Positions 11,046 through 21,465 of a stretch of DNA of 64,000 bases are shown piece by piece. The DNA lies in the NCBI GenBank assembly GCA_027257055.1, contig JAPVLO010000885.1:496001-560000 (forward strand). The letters are read 5' to 3'. A model generated the notes under the pieces. That model saw only the letters and a list, made by a program, of their open reading frames with translations, did not search any database and was not told where the DNA came from. Source of the DNA: Cephalopachus bancanus (Eukaryota > Chordata > Mammalia > Primates > Tarsiidae). Each line of letters starts with the position of its first letter. Position 1 is the stretch's first letter. A program made the translations under genes and the position numbers.

Positions 11046-11995
11046 AACTATTGGAACTCCAGAGAACATGCTGTAAATAACTAAGCTATCCTCATTCTTT
11101 ACACATTCTAACTTCCCCTTCCTGTATTGTGTAGGACAGTCAGGACAATGAGAATGCAAAGAACCACAAAATAGTTAGTGGGTGACCCCTGTGGTAGATA
11201 GCAGGAAAGTAAGATGTAACTAGTAACATTGATCCTATAACTAGAGGTAAGAGTAAGGACTTTTAGAAGAAGACTAGATGGCCTAAGACTTGTATTAAGG
11301 CAGAGAGAAGGCACCTGGGAGAATTCATGCAGAGGACAGCATAATAAGGAGAGTGCTTCCAGAACAGTGAAAATAGCAGAGGAAAGCCCTTCAGCCTTCC
11401 ATCATCATTATCATTATCATTGTTTGAGTTGGGAAAGAAAGTATGCCAGCAAAATTCTGACCCTCTTAAGAAGCTTTCACATAAGCCACACCCAGCAACT
11501 TCTGTTTCCATTTCACTGTTCTGAAGTATATCACATGAGCACTTCTAGATGGAGAGAAACTAGAAACAAAGGACTGGAAATAAACAAACAAAAAGTCACA
11601 ATGAAAACAAAAATTTATGTGCAGAGATTCCATTGCAACTATGTTTATAAATAGTAAAAAAACTGTAAACAACCTGAATATCCAATGATTAAAAACCCCT
11701 AATTATGGCATATACATACAATAGAAAACAAGAAACCTCTGCAATCCACAATGTCTTTTGTGAAATAGCCTCAGAAGTCATGTTATTTTCACAATATCTT
11801 ATTGGTTACATAGGTCAGTCTTATTCAGTTAGTGAGGAAACTGCCAAGAGGTGTAAATATCAGGAGGTAAGTATCTTTGGGGATCATCTTGGAGGCTGGC
11901 TACACACAAAAGATCTGTATCTGAGTATTTGTATTTAATTATAATAAAACTATTAACTTATGATTTCCAGTCCAGTATTTAAGGAGTTTGGAAGT
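11046..11995. other. Mostly unclassified DNA with a weak LINE-like stretch
   Basis: At about 11630-11720 the wording 'ctgtaaacaacctgaatatccaatgatt ... aattatggcatatac' resembles the 3' part of an ancient L1/L2-type LINE on the plus strand. The rest, including a small (ATC)n-like tract near 11400-11420, I cannot name. No coding region is supported. Confidence 0.35.
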
Positions 11996-12222
11996 TGTTA
12001 TTCTTGTCCTCACAACAAGAAAAAAAAAAGGTGAACAAAATGAAAATCAACAACTTTTCTTAAATCCATGAGAGAATTAAGTTCACAGGGCTAACCACTA
12101 TAAAATACATCATGTTTGATTATCAACAGAAAATTACAAGGCATTCTGAAATGCAAAGAAAAAAAGAAGAGACAAAGCAAGACTCAGCTGTAGCAGAAAT
12201 GCAATTATCAGATCGAGAATTT

Positions 12223-12523
12223 GTTTTGTTTTGTTTTGTTTTTGAGTTGGAGTCTCACTCAGTCACCCAGACTGGAATGCAGTGGCCACTCCCGGCCACC
12301 GCAGCCTCGACCCGCTGGGTTCCAGCGATCCTTCCGCCTCAGCCTTCTGAGTAGTTGGAACTACAGGAGCGTGCTACCACACCCGGCTCATTTTGATTTT
12401 TTTATTGTAGCGATGAGGTCTCGCCAAGTTGCCCAGGTGGGTCTCGAACCCGCGGGCTCAGGCAAACCACTCACCTCAGCCTCCCAAAGGCACGGGATTA
12501 CAGGCTGAGCCACCGAGCCCAGC
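12223..12523 (-). mobile_element. Alu SINE, first of a same-site pair
   Basis: The tail side is (TTTTG)n at 12222-12244, followed by the right arm and then the left arm ending 'gagcccagc'. The target site AGATCGAGAATTT precedes it (12210-12222) and follows it (12526-12538). It has the young-type 1-nt left-arm deletion and an almost intact right-arm hairpin. Confidence 0.9.
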
Positions 12524-12538
12524 TCAGATCGAGAATTT

Positions 12539-12841
12539 ATTTTTTATTTTTTATTTTTTTATTTTTTTATTTTTTATTTTTGAGTTGGAGTCTCACTCTG
12601 TCATCCAGGCTGGAGTGCAGTGGCTGCTCCCGGCCACCGTAGCCTCGACCTGCTGGGCTCCGACCTTCCAAGTAGCTGGAACTACAGGCACGCACTACCA
12701 CGCCCGGCAAATTTTAGATTTATTGTAGAGATGTGGTCTCGCCAAGTTGCCCAGGTGGGTCTCAAACCCCCGGGCTCAGGCAATCCAGTCACCTCAGCCT
12801 CCCAAAGGCACGAGATTACAGGCCGAGCCACCGAGCCCGGC
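12539..12841 (-). mobile_element. Alu SINE, second of a same-site pair
   Basis: A long A/T tail with interspersed A (12539-12582) is followed by right and left Alu arms on the minus strand. The same 13-bp site AGATCGAGAATTT is found again at 12843-12855, so the site occurs three times around the two Alus. The 'ctgagtagttggaa' stretch present in the neighbour is partly missing here (near 12660), showing it is not a simple duplicate. Confidence 0.9.
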
Positions 12842-13109
12842 TAGATCGAGAATTTAAAACAGCTACTATTAGTATGCTAAGGACTCTGATGGGAAAGGTG
12901 AAAAACATGAAAGAAGAGAAAGGTAATGTAAGCAGAGAAATGGAAACTCTAAGTAAGAATCAAAAGGAAATGCTAGAAATAAAAACTCAGTATAAGCAGA
13001 AATGACAAATGCATTTGATGGGTTCATCAGTAGACTGAAAATGACCAAGGGAAGAATCAGTGAGCTTAAAGATATGTCAATAGAATCGTCCAAAATTGAA
13101 ATGCCAAAA

Positions 13110-13132
13110 AAGAAGAAGAAGAAGAAGAAGAA
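13110..13132 (+). repeat. (AAG)n microsatellite
   Basis: About seven AAG units follow an A-rich stretch, immediately upstream of the provirus target site. Confidence 0.85.
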
Positions 13133-13135
13133 CAG

Positions 13136-13139
13136 AATA
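13136..13139. repeat. Provirus target site duplication AATA (left copy)
   Basis: AATA directly precedes TGTGG of the left LTR and is repeated at 21775-21778 after the right LTR. A 4-bp duplication is usual for gammaretrovirus-type integrases. Confidence 0.85.
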
Positions 13140-13448
13140 TGTGGTAGGACCCTTGGCAGAGAGGCAGGACACCAAGGCTTCTTTATCAGGAAGCAGCGTT
13201 TATTTGTCCCGGCACTGGCTCAACGGATTCACAACCAAAGACTGAGCCCCAAACACAGCAGGATGTTGCCTTATATACTTTTTGCTAACTTCTTTTTTAC
13301 ATTTTACACCCTTTGTCTCCCTTATATGGCAACATACATTTTGATTGGGTATTTTATGGCACAGGGTTGTAACAGGGTTATACATGTGTACTTAGACACT
13401 GACTACACCACGTTACTTCCTCTTTACCCTGGGACGTCCCTTACCACA
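13140..13448 (-). repeat. 3' LTR of the provirus
   Basis: 309 bp, TGTGGTAAGG...CCTACCACA on the coding strand. It has a TATA-like stretch (ttatatac on the plus strand, 13271-13278) and a polyadenylation signal AATAAA (13199-13204 on the minus strand). It carries an internal stretch of about 20 bp (near 13215-13240) that the 5' LTR lacks. Confidence 0.95.
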
Positions 13449-13460
13449 TTCCCCCCTTTG
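13449..13460 (-). promoter_or_regulatory. Polypurine tract
   Basis: On the coding strand CAAAGGGGGGAA lies directly upstream of the 3' LTR, the position and composition expected for the primer of plus-strand DNA synthesis. Confidence 0.9.
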
Positions 13461-13532
13461 ATGCTCGGGCACTTCTAGGGTCAAAGAGCATCACCTTGGT
13501 TTGGTTTAGGGGTTGATACTTCCATAACATCA

Positions 13533-15570
13533 TTACATGTGCTGCACTTTCCTTTTGACCACGGCCTCAATGAGGTTGAAGGCAGATGTTATAACCAGGG
13601 GAGCCAGACAGGGCAGGATTAGACAAATTCCCAAAATCATAAGTATAACACTTATGAAGGTTTTGAATCCCCCAAAAGTTGAAAACCATCCCCAAAACAA
13701 TTACCTGGGGTTCCGGATTTTCCAGGTCTGGACTGGGACATGAGCCATTTTCCTCCTTCGGTCAGTGATTTTTTCTGTGACCTTTCCCTCATCATCTATT
13801 TGTAAGCAACAGTTACTTAAGTTAAACTTTCCACAAATTCCTCCTTCAGAAGCAAGCAAGTAGTCTAAGGCTAAGGGGTTTTGATAGACAGCATTGCAAA
13901 TCTTGGTTTGCTGCTTGGCTCGTATGTTAAAGGCTTTTGGAGTTTCATTAGTTATAATTTCAACAACTGCTTTCAATCAAATTATGTGGTTTAGCATGTA
14001 AATGGGAGTCCGATAGCCCCAGGACCCATCCTCTGCCCTGGTGGCCAGGCCATAGTATTGGATGAAATGCTCAGAGGGCCACTCATCATCTTTCCATTTG
14101 CCAATCTGTAAGGCACGCCATTTCCTTTGGGCTTTCCAGTCCTCGTATATTTGAACTCCTAAATGTTCCTCTCTGGCAAGCGGGAGCAGGAAGAAGGAAG
14201 GACAGATAAACCCTAACACACAAGATCCTAACCAGTTTGGTCATCTTTCCACATGTCCAGTACAATCCACTTAGGGCCCGCCATGTGATGTCTGCATTGA
14301 CATTGTCCCAGGCCTGTTGGAGGTGGAGGAAGTTAGACAAAAGCTGAGGGTCTGTTTCAGAGTGGTTTGGGCCGTTTTTTGGGCCATTGCATTATAGAAT
14401 CTTTGGCCCAGGTATGTCAGGCTTCCAACGGAAGTGTTAATTTTTTTCCCCCATCAGGCAAGGCAGTTTTTCCCTGTTACTGAGGTTTTAAGAAACCAAA
14501 TCCCAGGGGCAGGGCTAGAGTACCCTGTTTCATTATAGGGTTTGTGTGGATTCAGTTCCCTAGCTTCCCAAGGCCATTGATCACCCATGTTAGTTCCTCC
14601 ACATACATAATAAGGAGAGACTTTTAAGATTCAGGCAATAGTTTTTGCCAGGACTAAGAACAGGTTTCTTATTGTGGATGAGATGGGAGGAGGGCTACTT
14701 TTTACTTCTTCATAAAAGGAATTAAAGACCTCATGGGATAAAGCTTGGAGTGGGACCATGACCCTCTCGATGTATAATATGGTTCAGGGTTACAGGCTCC
14801 CAACTTAAAGCTGGAGGTGGCAACACCCTTTTGGAGGAGTACTATTTTATCTTTGTTTGTCCAGGTGGCCCATAAAACAGAGCTCCACTAGAGGCAATAA
14901 GACCAAGTATCACAGTGCATCTCACCTGAGTCGAGGACTATCCACACATGCATTTATCATTGAGCCTGTACGCTTGTTCCCAACCTAGATTTCTGCATGG
15001 CACAACATAAGTTGACCAGCTATGATCTATGGTCCCATATACATCAAAAAGTACTGACACTGGCCATTTTAGATCATCAAGATCTCTCTGTGTGGGATAG
15101 CTTCGGACCTCTAGTCATTCCTTGGTTTGGGAGTACTGTGGGTTGAAACAAGTATATTAATTCCCTTGTTGACAGATAGAATAGGTGGTCTTATTATGCC
15201 TGCAATTCCCTAAGATTTCCCTCTGGCAAGAGAAATTGGTGTGGTAAAGGAGAGTCCAAGTAACTCCCTGAGCCAACCGAGTTATGCAAATACATGGATC
15301 ACAAGACAGGGAACTTAGTTCAACAAAAGGAGTCCAGGTTAGAAGCAACCACTAGCAATAAAGCATTCTACCCACAAGAGGAAACAGAGCACTAGTAGAA
15401 TCTTTTCTCCATATTTCCAGTAGGTCAGGGTGGCTTCCACTAACCCTATGGCAAAGATTGAAGCAAGGATTACAGCAAACGATAAGGATAAGGGGTGACA
15501 GTACATTACAGTAGAAGAACAGTCTATTTATTCCATCAGATGGTCGATTCCTCAATCTTCTCCTCTGCAT
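13533..15570 (-). pseudogene. env: ERV env remnant (SU and TM)
   Basis: Env is the retroviral surface (SU) and transmembrane (TM) glycoprotein. A candidate start at 15568-15570 is followed by a hydrophobic signal-like stretch (about residues 17-37). The SU region is broken by stops and frame changes. The TM part is better kept: 14219 down to 13533 is one frame interrupted only by stops at 13977-13979 and 13701-13703. It contains a Cys-X7-Cys-Cys motif (13806-13835), a hydrophobic membrane anchor of about 23 residues (13590-13658) and a short tail that stops at 13533-13535, 72 bp before the polypurine tract. Class I ERV TM subunits have this layout. It cannot make a full Env as it stands. Confidence 0.85.
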
Positions 15571-15829
15571 AGATTAATCAGCTTCTGGAGTGACTAAAGC
15601 AGAGCTGCAGTCCTCTAGGATCCTAGGGTTGCAACTCATTTCCTCCAGATGGTCAGTTTTCTTAGTGATGAGGGATCAGAAGTACATTCCCAGTCTTGAG
15701 AGGCTGGTTTCGCTCTGTTGTGGTGAATCCAAGGGGCCACCTTAGCTGCTTTTACTGCAGTAGGGGTGGATAAAATGACAGTGAGCGGACCTCACCAAAG
15801 AGGCTTTAGGAGTTAGACATTCCATTCTT

Positions 15830-16620
15830 TTATGGGTATACAGTATCTCCTGGTTTAAAGGGGTGGGCATATGTGGTCAAGCTTACAGGTAACTTCTCCC
15901 TAACCCAATGGTGTATAGCGGTATTTGCTGTTTCAGGATAACATTGACCACTTCCTTTAGATCCCTTCATATACCCCTGGATAATGGGGAGAGGACATCT
16001 GCAAAGAATTTCAAAAGGGGAGAACCCTGTTTGTCTAATAGGGCTAGACCTGATTCTTAGCAAAGCAATCAGCAACAGCTGGCCCCAATGGAGGTGAATC
16101 TCCTGACACAGTTTACCTAGCTGTAATTTTAGAGTTCAATTCATCCGTTCCACCTTTCCGGAGTTCTGGGGACAGTATGCAGTATGTAATTTGCATGTGA
16201 TTCTTAAGCCCCTTGCCACCAATTGTATTATTTCAAATGCCAGTTCATTGTCTGATCCTATGGTGATTGGGATCCCAAATCTGGAAATGATTTCTTTTAG
16301 GAGAAGTTGGGCCACTTCGTGTGCCTTCTCTGTGTGGATAGGGAAGGCCTCTGCCAACCCTGAGAAAGTGCACACAAAGACTAACAGATATTTGCAGCCT
16401 TGGACTCAGAAAAGCTCAGTGAAATCCACAACTATATACTCAAATGGGACCCCTCCAACACTCTGTACTCCAGGGGAGATCTTAGGCTTTTGACGTGGGT
16501 TATTTCGGGCACATATTTCACATTGTTCGCACACCACAAGGCCTATGCTGGGCAGTCAAGGAATGTAGAAATGTCAGCTCAAAATGGTCTCAAGAGTCAT
16601 CAGACAGTGTGGGTTTCCTG
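15830..16620 (-). pseudogene. pol: ERV pol remnant: integrase
   Basis: Integrase inserts viral DNA into the host chromosome. A Cys-X2-Cys-X2-Cys stretch (CEQCEIC) near 16510-16530 is in the zinc-binding region. The catalytic triad can be followed in one frame: Asp in VDFTEL (codon 16424-16426), Asp in GSDN (16250-16252) and Glu in KVERMN (16148-16150). The last two have 33 residues between them, where 35 is standard. A TGA at 16406-16408 lies between the first two, and a TGA at 16136-16138 follows the core. A C-terminal piece in the same frame (15830-16075) has 'GFSPFEIL' and 'HPFKPGD', typical of gammaretroviral integrases. Confidence 0.88.
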
Positions 16621-16869
16621 GTGGAACTGCTTTACAAAGATTAGGGCCAAGGTCTCAGGAATTGCAACTTGCCCGTTCTTAAACTTCTACCACCTGCTAG
16701 GAGGTAGTTTCCATCTTCAGTCTCGAACCAAGTGTGCTCATGCTGTAAGTAATTAGGGTCCTATTCTGCCAACAGACTGGGGAACAGTGCAGCAGTCAGA
16801 GCCATTGGTTCTGTCATCCCCTGGGAGGCTATGAGCTTTGCCTCTCAGTCTGCTTTTCAATTCCCTCAA

Positions 16870-17450
16870 GCAACCATGGTGTCTCCCTTTTAATGTTCCA
16901 GACAATGCATAACTGCTACCCTTTTAGGGACCCATACAGCATCTAAGAGTTTGAGGATTTCTTTACCATATTTTATGTCTTTTCCTCCCGAGTTGATTAG
17001 GCCCTTTTCTTTATATAAAGCCCTGTGGGCATGGAGAGTGGTGAAGGCATATTTAGAATCAGTGTATTTATTGACACTTATCCCTACTGCCAGTTGGAGG
17101 GCTCAAGTTAGGGTGATGAATTCTGCCTTTTTTGCTGAAGTTCCTTTTGGCAGAGATTTTACCTCCATGGTGGAATTCAAGGTTACCACGGAGTACCCAA
17201 CAAGACGTTTTCCCTCTTTCACGAAGCTGCTACCATCAATGAAATACTCAATATCAGGGTCCTTAAGAGGCTGGTTCATTAAGTCCAGTCAGCTGGAAAA
17301 TACTTCATCCATGACTTCAATGCAGTCATGATAGGGATGAACTGACCTGACAGGCAGCAGGATTGCAGGGTTGAGGGCCCATACTACTTCTAGGTGAATG
17401 CATGGGTTTTCACATAGCATTTCCTAATATTTGGCCATCCAGGTGTGAGT
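16870..17450 (-). pseudogene. pol: ERV pol remnant: RNase H
   Basis: RNase H removes the RNA strand of the RNA-DNA hybrid during reverse transcription. On the minus strand, 'DGSSF' (Asp codon 17235-17237), 'KAEFITL' (about 17110-17135) and 'YTDSKYAF' (Asp codon 17058-17060) are in the order of the catalytic D-E-D residues. No long minus-strand frame survives; the open frame on the opposite strand here is a shadow. Confidence 0.8.
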
Positions 17451-17751
17451 CAGCCAGTATTGTCCCTTATATTCCATTAAGGTCAGATTGTTAATTATTG
17501 TCCCATAGGCAATTGGTCAGCTTCTGCCACTAGGAGGGCCATGGGGGCGAGTGCCCATAGGCAGAGTGGCCAGCTTTGGGGAACGGAGTCAAGTTGTTTG
17601 AAGAGGTATGCTACCAGACAACACCATGACCCCAACATTTGGGTCAGGACACCTACGACAACACAGTATGCTTGTGCATATACATAAAGAAGGGTTTAGA
17701 CATGTCTGGGAGTCCCAGACTGGTGCGCTAGTGAGGGTTCACTTAATCTCT

Positions 17752-18710
17752 TCAAAGGCCTTCTGCTGTGTTTGTTCCCATAATAGAGGTTTCCATCCCT
17801 CCCCCCACCTCTTGTGGTCTCATAAAGGGGCTTTGCCAAGATAAAGACGTTAGGTATCCAGATTCTACAGAAACCTGCGGTTCTGAGGAACTCTCCAACC
17901 TGGTGTCGGATGGATGGAACCAGATTCGAGCAGATGGCTTGTTTTCTTTCCAGGCCAATTGACGCTGTCCTTGGGATAGTTGGAAATTGAGATATCTGAC
18001 CCGTTTCTGACAGATTTGGGCCTTTTTACTTGAAACCTTGTAGCTGGCCTCCCATAGGAGGGTGAGGAGCTGTTGTGTCCCTTTCATACAGTCCTCCAAT
18101 GTCTGCCCAGCCAGCAGTAGATCATCCACATATTGAAGTAGCATACAACCATGTTGGCCAACTAGGAAGGCTTTAAATCAGAGGCTAGTACCGTGCTAAA
18201 ATGGTTAGGGAATTTTTGAGCCTTTAAGGCAATCTAGTCCAAGTCAACTGGTCTTTGTTGCCATTTTTGGGATTCTCCCATTGAAAAGTGAAAATTGGTT
18301 GACTCTGAGGGGCCAAGTGGATACAAGAAATGCATCCTCGAGGTCCAAACATGTAAAGAAGGTAGCTTTGGTAGGGATAAGATCCAGGAGGGTGTAGGAG
18401 TTCGGGAAAACTGGGTGTAAGGTAACGGGGGCCTGGTTTACTGCTCATAGGTTTTGAACTGGCAGGTAGTTATCTGTTCCTGGTTTCTGGACTGGCAGGA
18501 GAGGCGTGTTCCAGGATGACTGGCAGGGTTGGAGGATTCCATACTTTAGAAGTCTTTCGAGATGTCCCTGGATCCCCAATCTGTGCCTTGCGAGGAATGA
18601 AATACTGTTTCTGGTAGGTGGGTCCACCCCCTGGTTTTAGTTTTACTACTATTGGGGATATGTTTTGGGCTAATCTGGGAGGATTGTCCTCAGCCCCTAC
18701 TCCAGGCACC
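17752..18710 (-). pseudogene. pol: ERV pol remnant: reverse transcriptase
   Basis: Reverse transcriptase copies the RNA genome into DNA. The catalytic YVDD box is intact at 18121-18132, in the context 'LLQYVDDLLLAG' typical of gammaretroviruses. Upstream pieces hold the N-terminal fingers with 'YQKQY' and 'PVQKPG' (18445-18709). Frames alternate: 18445-18627 is in frame with YVDD, whereas 18224-18448 and 18470-18709 are in another, so at least two frameshifts are present. The YVDD frame is also that of the protease and of most of gag. Confidence 0.92.
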
Positions 18711-19155
18711 TTGAAGGGAAGCTCAGGTCCTTGTTTTCTATGAGACTATAGAGATGCCACTCTTCTCCTTGAAGGACCATGAGAGTCATAATTTTTGCTT
18801 CAAGTTTCCCTAGGGTCAGAGCTGCTTGGCCATGGGAGTTGAAAGTTACCTGGGCTTGCAACTTTCCCAAGAGGTCCTGACCCATTAAAGCCACGGGACA
18901 GTCAGGGAGATACAGGAATTCGTGAGTAAAGTCATGGCCACCTAGATTGCATCGTTGGGGCTGTAAGAATGGGAAATGAGCCTGGCCACCCGTAGCTCCC
19001 ACAATAGTGGCTTGTCTCTGTTAGAGGGAGCACACAGGTTGAATTACCATAGAATGCTTTGGCCCAGTATCTACCATGAAGTCAAGGGGCCAGCCCCCCA
19101 TGGTCATTTGGACCATAGGCTCCTGGGGGTCTAGCAAAATGGAGCCTGGTATGAC
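18711..19155 (-). pseudogene. pro: ERV pro remnant: aspartic protease
   Basis: The retroviral aspartic protease cleaves Gag and Gag-Pol. The active-site Asp-Thr-Gly is at 19063-19071 in the context FMVDTG. It is in frame with the gag TAG at 19156-19158 immediately upstream and with the rest of the domain downstream (including 'VGATGG' and 'LMGQDLLGKL'). One premature TAA (19021-19023) separates the active site from the rest, so the frame is otherwise continuous for about 450 bp. Confidence 0.88.
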
Positions 19156-19158
19156 CTA
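19156..19158 (-). other. Gag TAG terminator with in-frame pro downstream
   Basis: The TAG is followed by G, and the frame runs on from it into the protease active site. Gammaretroviruses make Gag-Pol by reading through such a stop. I infer that the ancestor of this provirus did so; I did not fold the downstream RNA. Confidence 0.65.
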
Positions 19159-20857
19159 GTCTCCCCCATAGTTTTTCATGGCAGCTAAGTCAACAAAATC
19201 ATTCTCGGGGACTTCATATGATTGAGACACTGGCTGGTACCATCCTTGGGCCACCTGGCATCTCCCTCTTCCCCTGGAAGTTGGATGATAATTCTCTGGG
19301 CACTCGTTTTTCCAATGACCTTCTTGGAAACAGCGCACACATTGGTTCCACCCCAATCTCATTTCTAGGTGAAGTGGTTCTTCTTCTCTGGCCCCGGCCC
19401 CAGTCCTGGCCCAATGGGGCTGCTTTCTGGGAGCGTCCCAACCATTCCACCAGGGCAGCAACAAGCAGATCTACCTTTATCTTCATTTTTCAGTCTGCTT
19501 CTCATTGGGCCTCTTGATCTCAGTTGATGAATACCTTTGTTGCAACCTCTAATAGTTGACTAGCATTCACCCCAGTAATGCCCTCTAACTTTTGTAGTTT
19601 ACATAGTATGTCTCCCTGAGCCTGACCAACAAAGTCTGCCTTGACCATTCACTGATTTTTGGCTGCTTCTGGGTAGAAGAGGTGTAGAGTTGAAACGCTT
19701 CACATAGCCTCTCATAGAATTGACTTGGGCTTTCTTCAGGTCCCTGGATCACCTCTGAAGTTTTGCTCATGTTTATAACCTTTTCCCCTCCTTCCATCAT
19801 ACAACCTAAAACACCCTTTTGGTAACACTCTAGCATTTGAAATTCCCAGCCATTGTTAGGGTCTCATTGGGGATCTTCCTCAGAGAACTGATTCTGGACA
19901 TAGGCCTGAGCACTTACCCTCCCTGCAGGGGCATGCTCCTCTAATCATTTTAAACTGGCCTGAGTAATTTGGTGGCATTCTTCAGTGTTAAACAGAGTCA
20001 GGAGATGCTGGTGGCAATCAGTTCAAGTGGTCTTGTGGGTCTGGATGATGGATTGCACTAGATCAATCATAGCTTGAGGTTTCTCAGTGAACAAAGGGGT
20101 GTGGTTTTTCCAGTTCAGGAGATCAGTGGTGGTAAAGAGCTTATATATAAAAGCACGTTGTCCCCCTTGGATTTGACCATCTTGACTGTAGTAGAGGGGT
20201 CTCCTAGTTTCTCTCAGTGGCAGTTGTAAGGCCTCTTGGTGCCCGTGGGGAAGAGGGCTGCCGGCAAAGTTCTCCTGGTGCTTTCTGGCAAGAGTATATG
20301 GAGTTAGGACTGGCAGCTCTGGAGTAACTGTGGCCAGGGGTGTCTCAGGTGATTTTGTGGGAGGGATGGCTTCAGGGGTGTGGGCAGCCTTCAGCGGGGC
20401 TCTGGCTGCAGTAGGTGCAGGGAGTGCAGGAGGTAGTGAGGGGTACAATGGCACATAAGGCAGAGAGATTTCCTCAGCTTTCTCAGACAGAACGGGCTTC
20501 TCAGGCTTCGGTCGGCATTTTGAGGGAGCCGTTATTAGGGCCATCATGATTTTACAATTCCCCTCTAGACAGACTTTTAACCAAGGTTGCCAAGAGAGGA
20601 CTATATCTTGCCAACAGTCAATGTAATGGAATTGGTCAGGGTGGCCTGGGTCCCCCACAATGACTCTAAACATTTTGCTAACTAGTTCTTTGCTAGTGAC
20701 TCCTTGGAGGGCCAGCCCACCCCGAACTAAGGCCAGTTTCACAGAATGTCCGGAGTTTTCTGGAAGTTAACTTAATACCATAGTCTCCTGAATATCCCTT
20801 TTTGAAATTCTTCATCACACACTCTAGGGGAGTAAGTTTACTCTATTTGCCACCCAT
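19156..20857 (-). pseudogene. gag: ERV gag remnant (matrix, capsid, nucleocapsid)
   Basis: Gag is the structural polyprotein. A likely start ATG at 20855-20857 has Gly as codon 2, the myristoylation position, but codon 5 is TAG (20843-20845), and one frameshift separates it from the main frame. The main frame gives a 239-codon block (20023-20742) with matrix, a Pro-rich region including LYPSL (20434-20448, a possible ALIX-type late domain) and the start of capsid. Capsid continues at 19585-19836 with 'QGPEESPSQFYERL', the major homology region. One Cys-X2-Cys-X4-His-X4-Cys knuckle (19300-19341) marks nucleocapsid. The frame ends with TAG followed by G. In-frame stops include 20023-20025 and 19585-19587. 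Confidence 0.92.
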
Positions 20858-21465
20858 TACTTCTCTCTAAAAGATGACAATCACTCACAAGAAAGGGAAA
20901 GAGAAAGGATGAGTACTCATTTCGTCCATCTCTGGCCGCTCTCCTCACGGAGATATTTCAGGTGCCTCTAGGCAATTGGTGGGTTCGTATAAGCCTCCGA
21001 TTAGGTTTCAATTCAGGATTTCTCCTGACTCTACTACTGCCCCAAGCTATATGAGGTCATCACAGATCCACAGATTGGGACTCTACTCTCGCTTTGCTGC
21101 CAAGCAGCATCTCATTGGTTCGCACTAATAAGTCTCCAACCCACTGCCCAGTGTCTTAGAGTAGTGGTTTTACCCCCATGTGGGACTACTCGGGCAACTC
21201 TTGGAGGTGATCAGGCTCCCCTTCTGCCTTTTAGTGGCAGGCTTACCAAATTGAACCCGGGTTCTTACCAGTCTGATGGGCCGTGCTCCCTTGGCTGGTT
21301 ACTGGGCCTCGCCAGATTCTTTTGTGGTCCTGGGGTCCTTGCCCCAGCACTCTGGAAGGGCTAGTCCCCTATGGATCAATCAGTCTGCTGGCACCAGGAG
21401 AGGTTACCTCTCTCAGCATCCCAGGATCACACCCCGGTGACAATGGAAGTGAAATCACTGTCTAC
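20858..21465 (-). other. Proviral leader between primer site and gag
   Basis: About 600 bp on the minus strand where the packaging signal and splice donor of a gammaretrovirus would lie. I could not identify either with confidence. Confidence 0.5.

Larger units (their letters stand above)
11996..13139 (+). mobile_element. Diverged L1 ORF1 region hosting two Alus
   Basis: Apart from the Alus at 12223-12841, the DNA reads as an old L1 ORF1 coiled-coil region: after 12856 the frame gives Glu/Lys-rich heptad sequence (for example [19 protein letters not shown]), and 13010-13090 matches the next part (acaaatgcatttgatgggttc, atcagtgagctta). It ends in an (AAG)n tract beside the provirus. No functional frame remains. 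Confidence 0.7.

Noticed and set aside
12221..12728. Overlapping plus-strand open frames of 95-99 codons with W/S/P-rich sequence
   Set aside because: These are antisense Alu translations, common in primate DNA; repeated forms occur at every minus-strand Alu here.
13110..13132. CRISPR-like or coding repeat from the AAG run
   Set aside because: A plain trinucleotide microsatellite without spacers.
13002..13478. 158-codon plus-strand open frame across the left provirus border
   Set aside because: It runs from decayed L1 ORF1 through an (AAG)n tract into the LTR on the antisense strand; no domain, and the composition is explained by the repeats.
16951..17331. 126-codon plus-strand open frame (and others at 16191-16756, 19218-19517 and 21283-21729)
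   Set aside because: They are antisense shadows of proviral RNase H, integrase, gag and LTR sequence on the minus strand.
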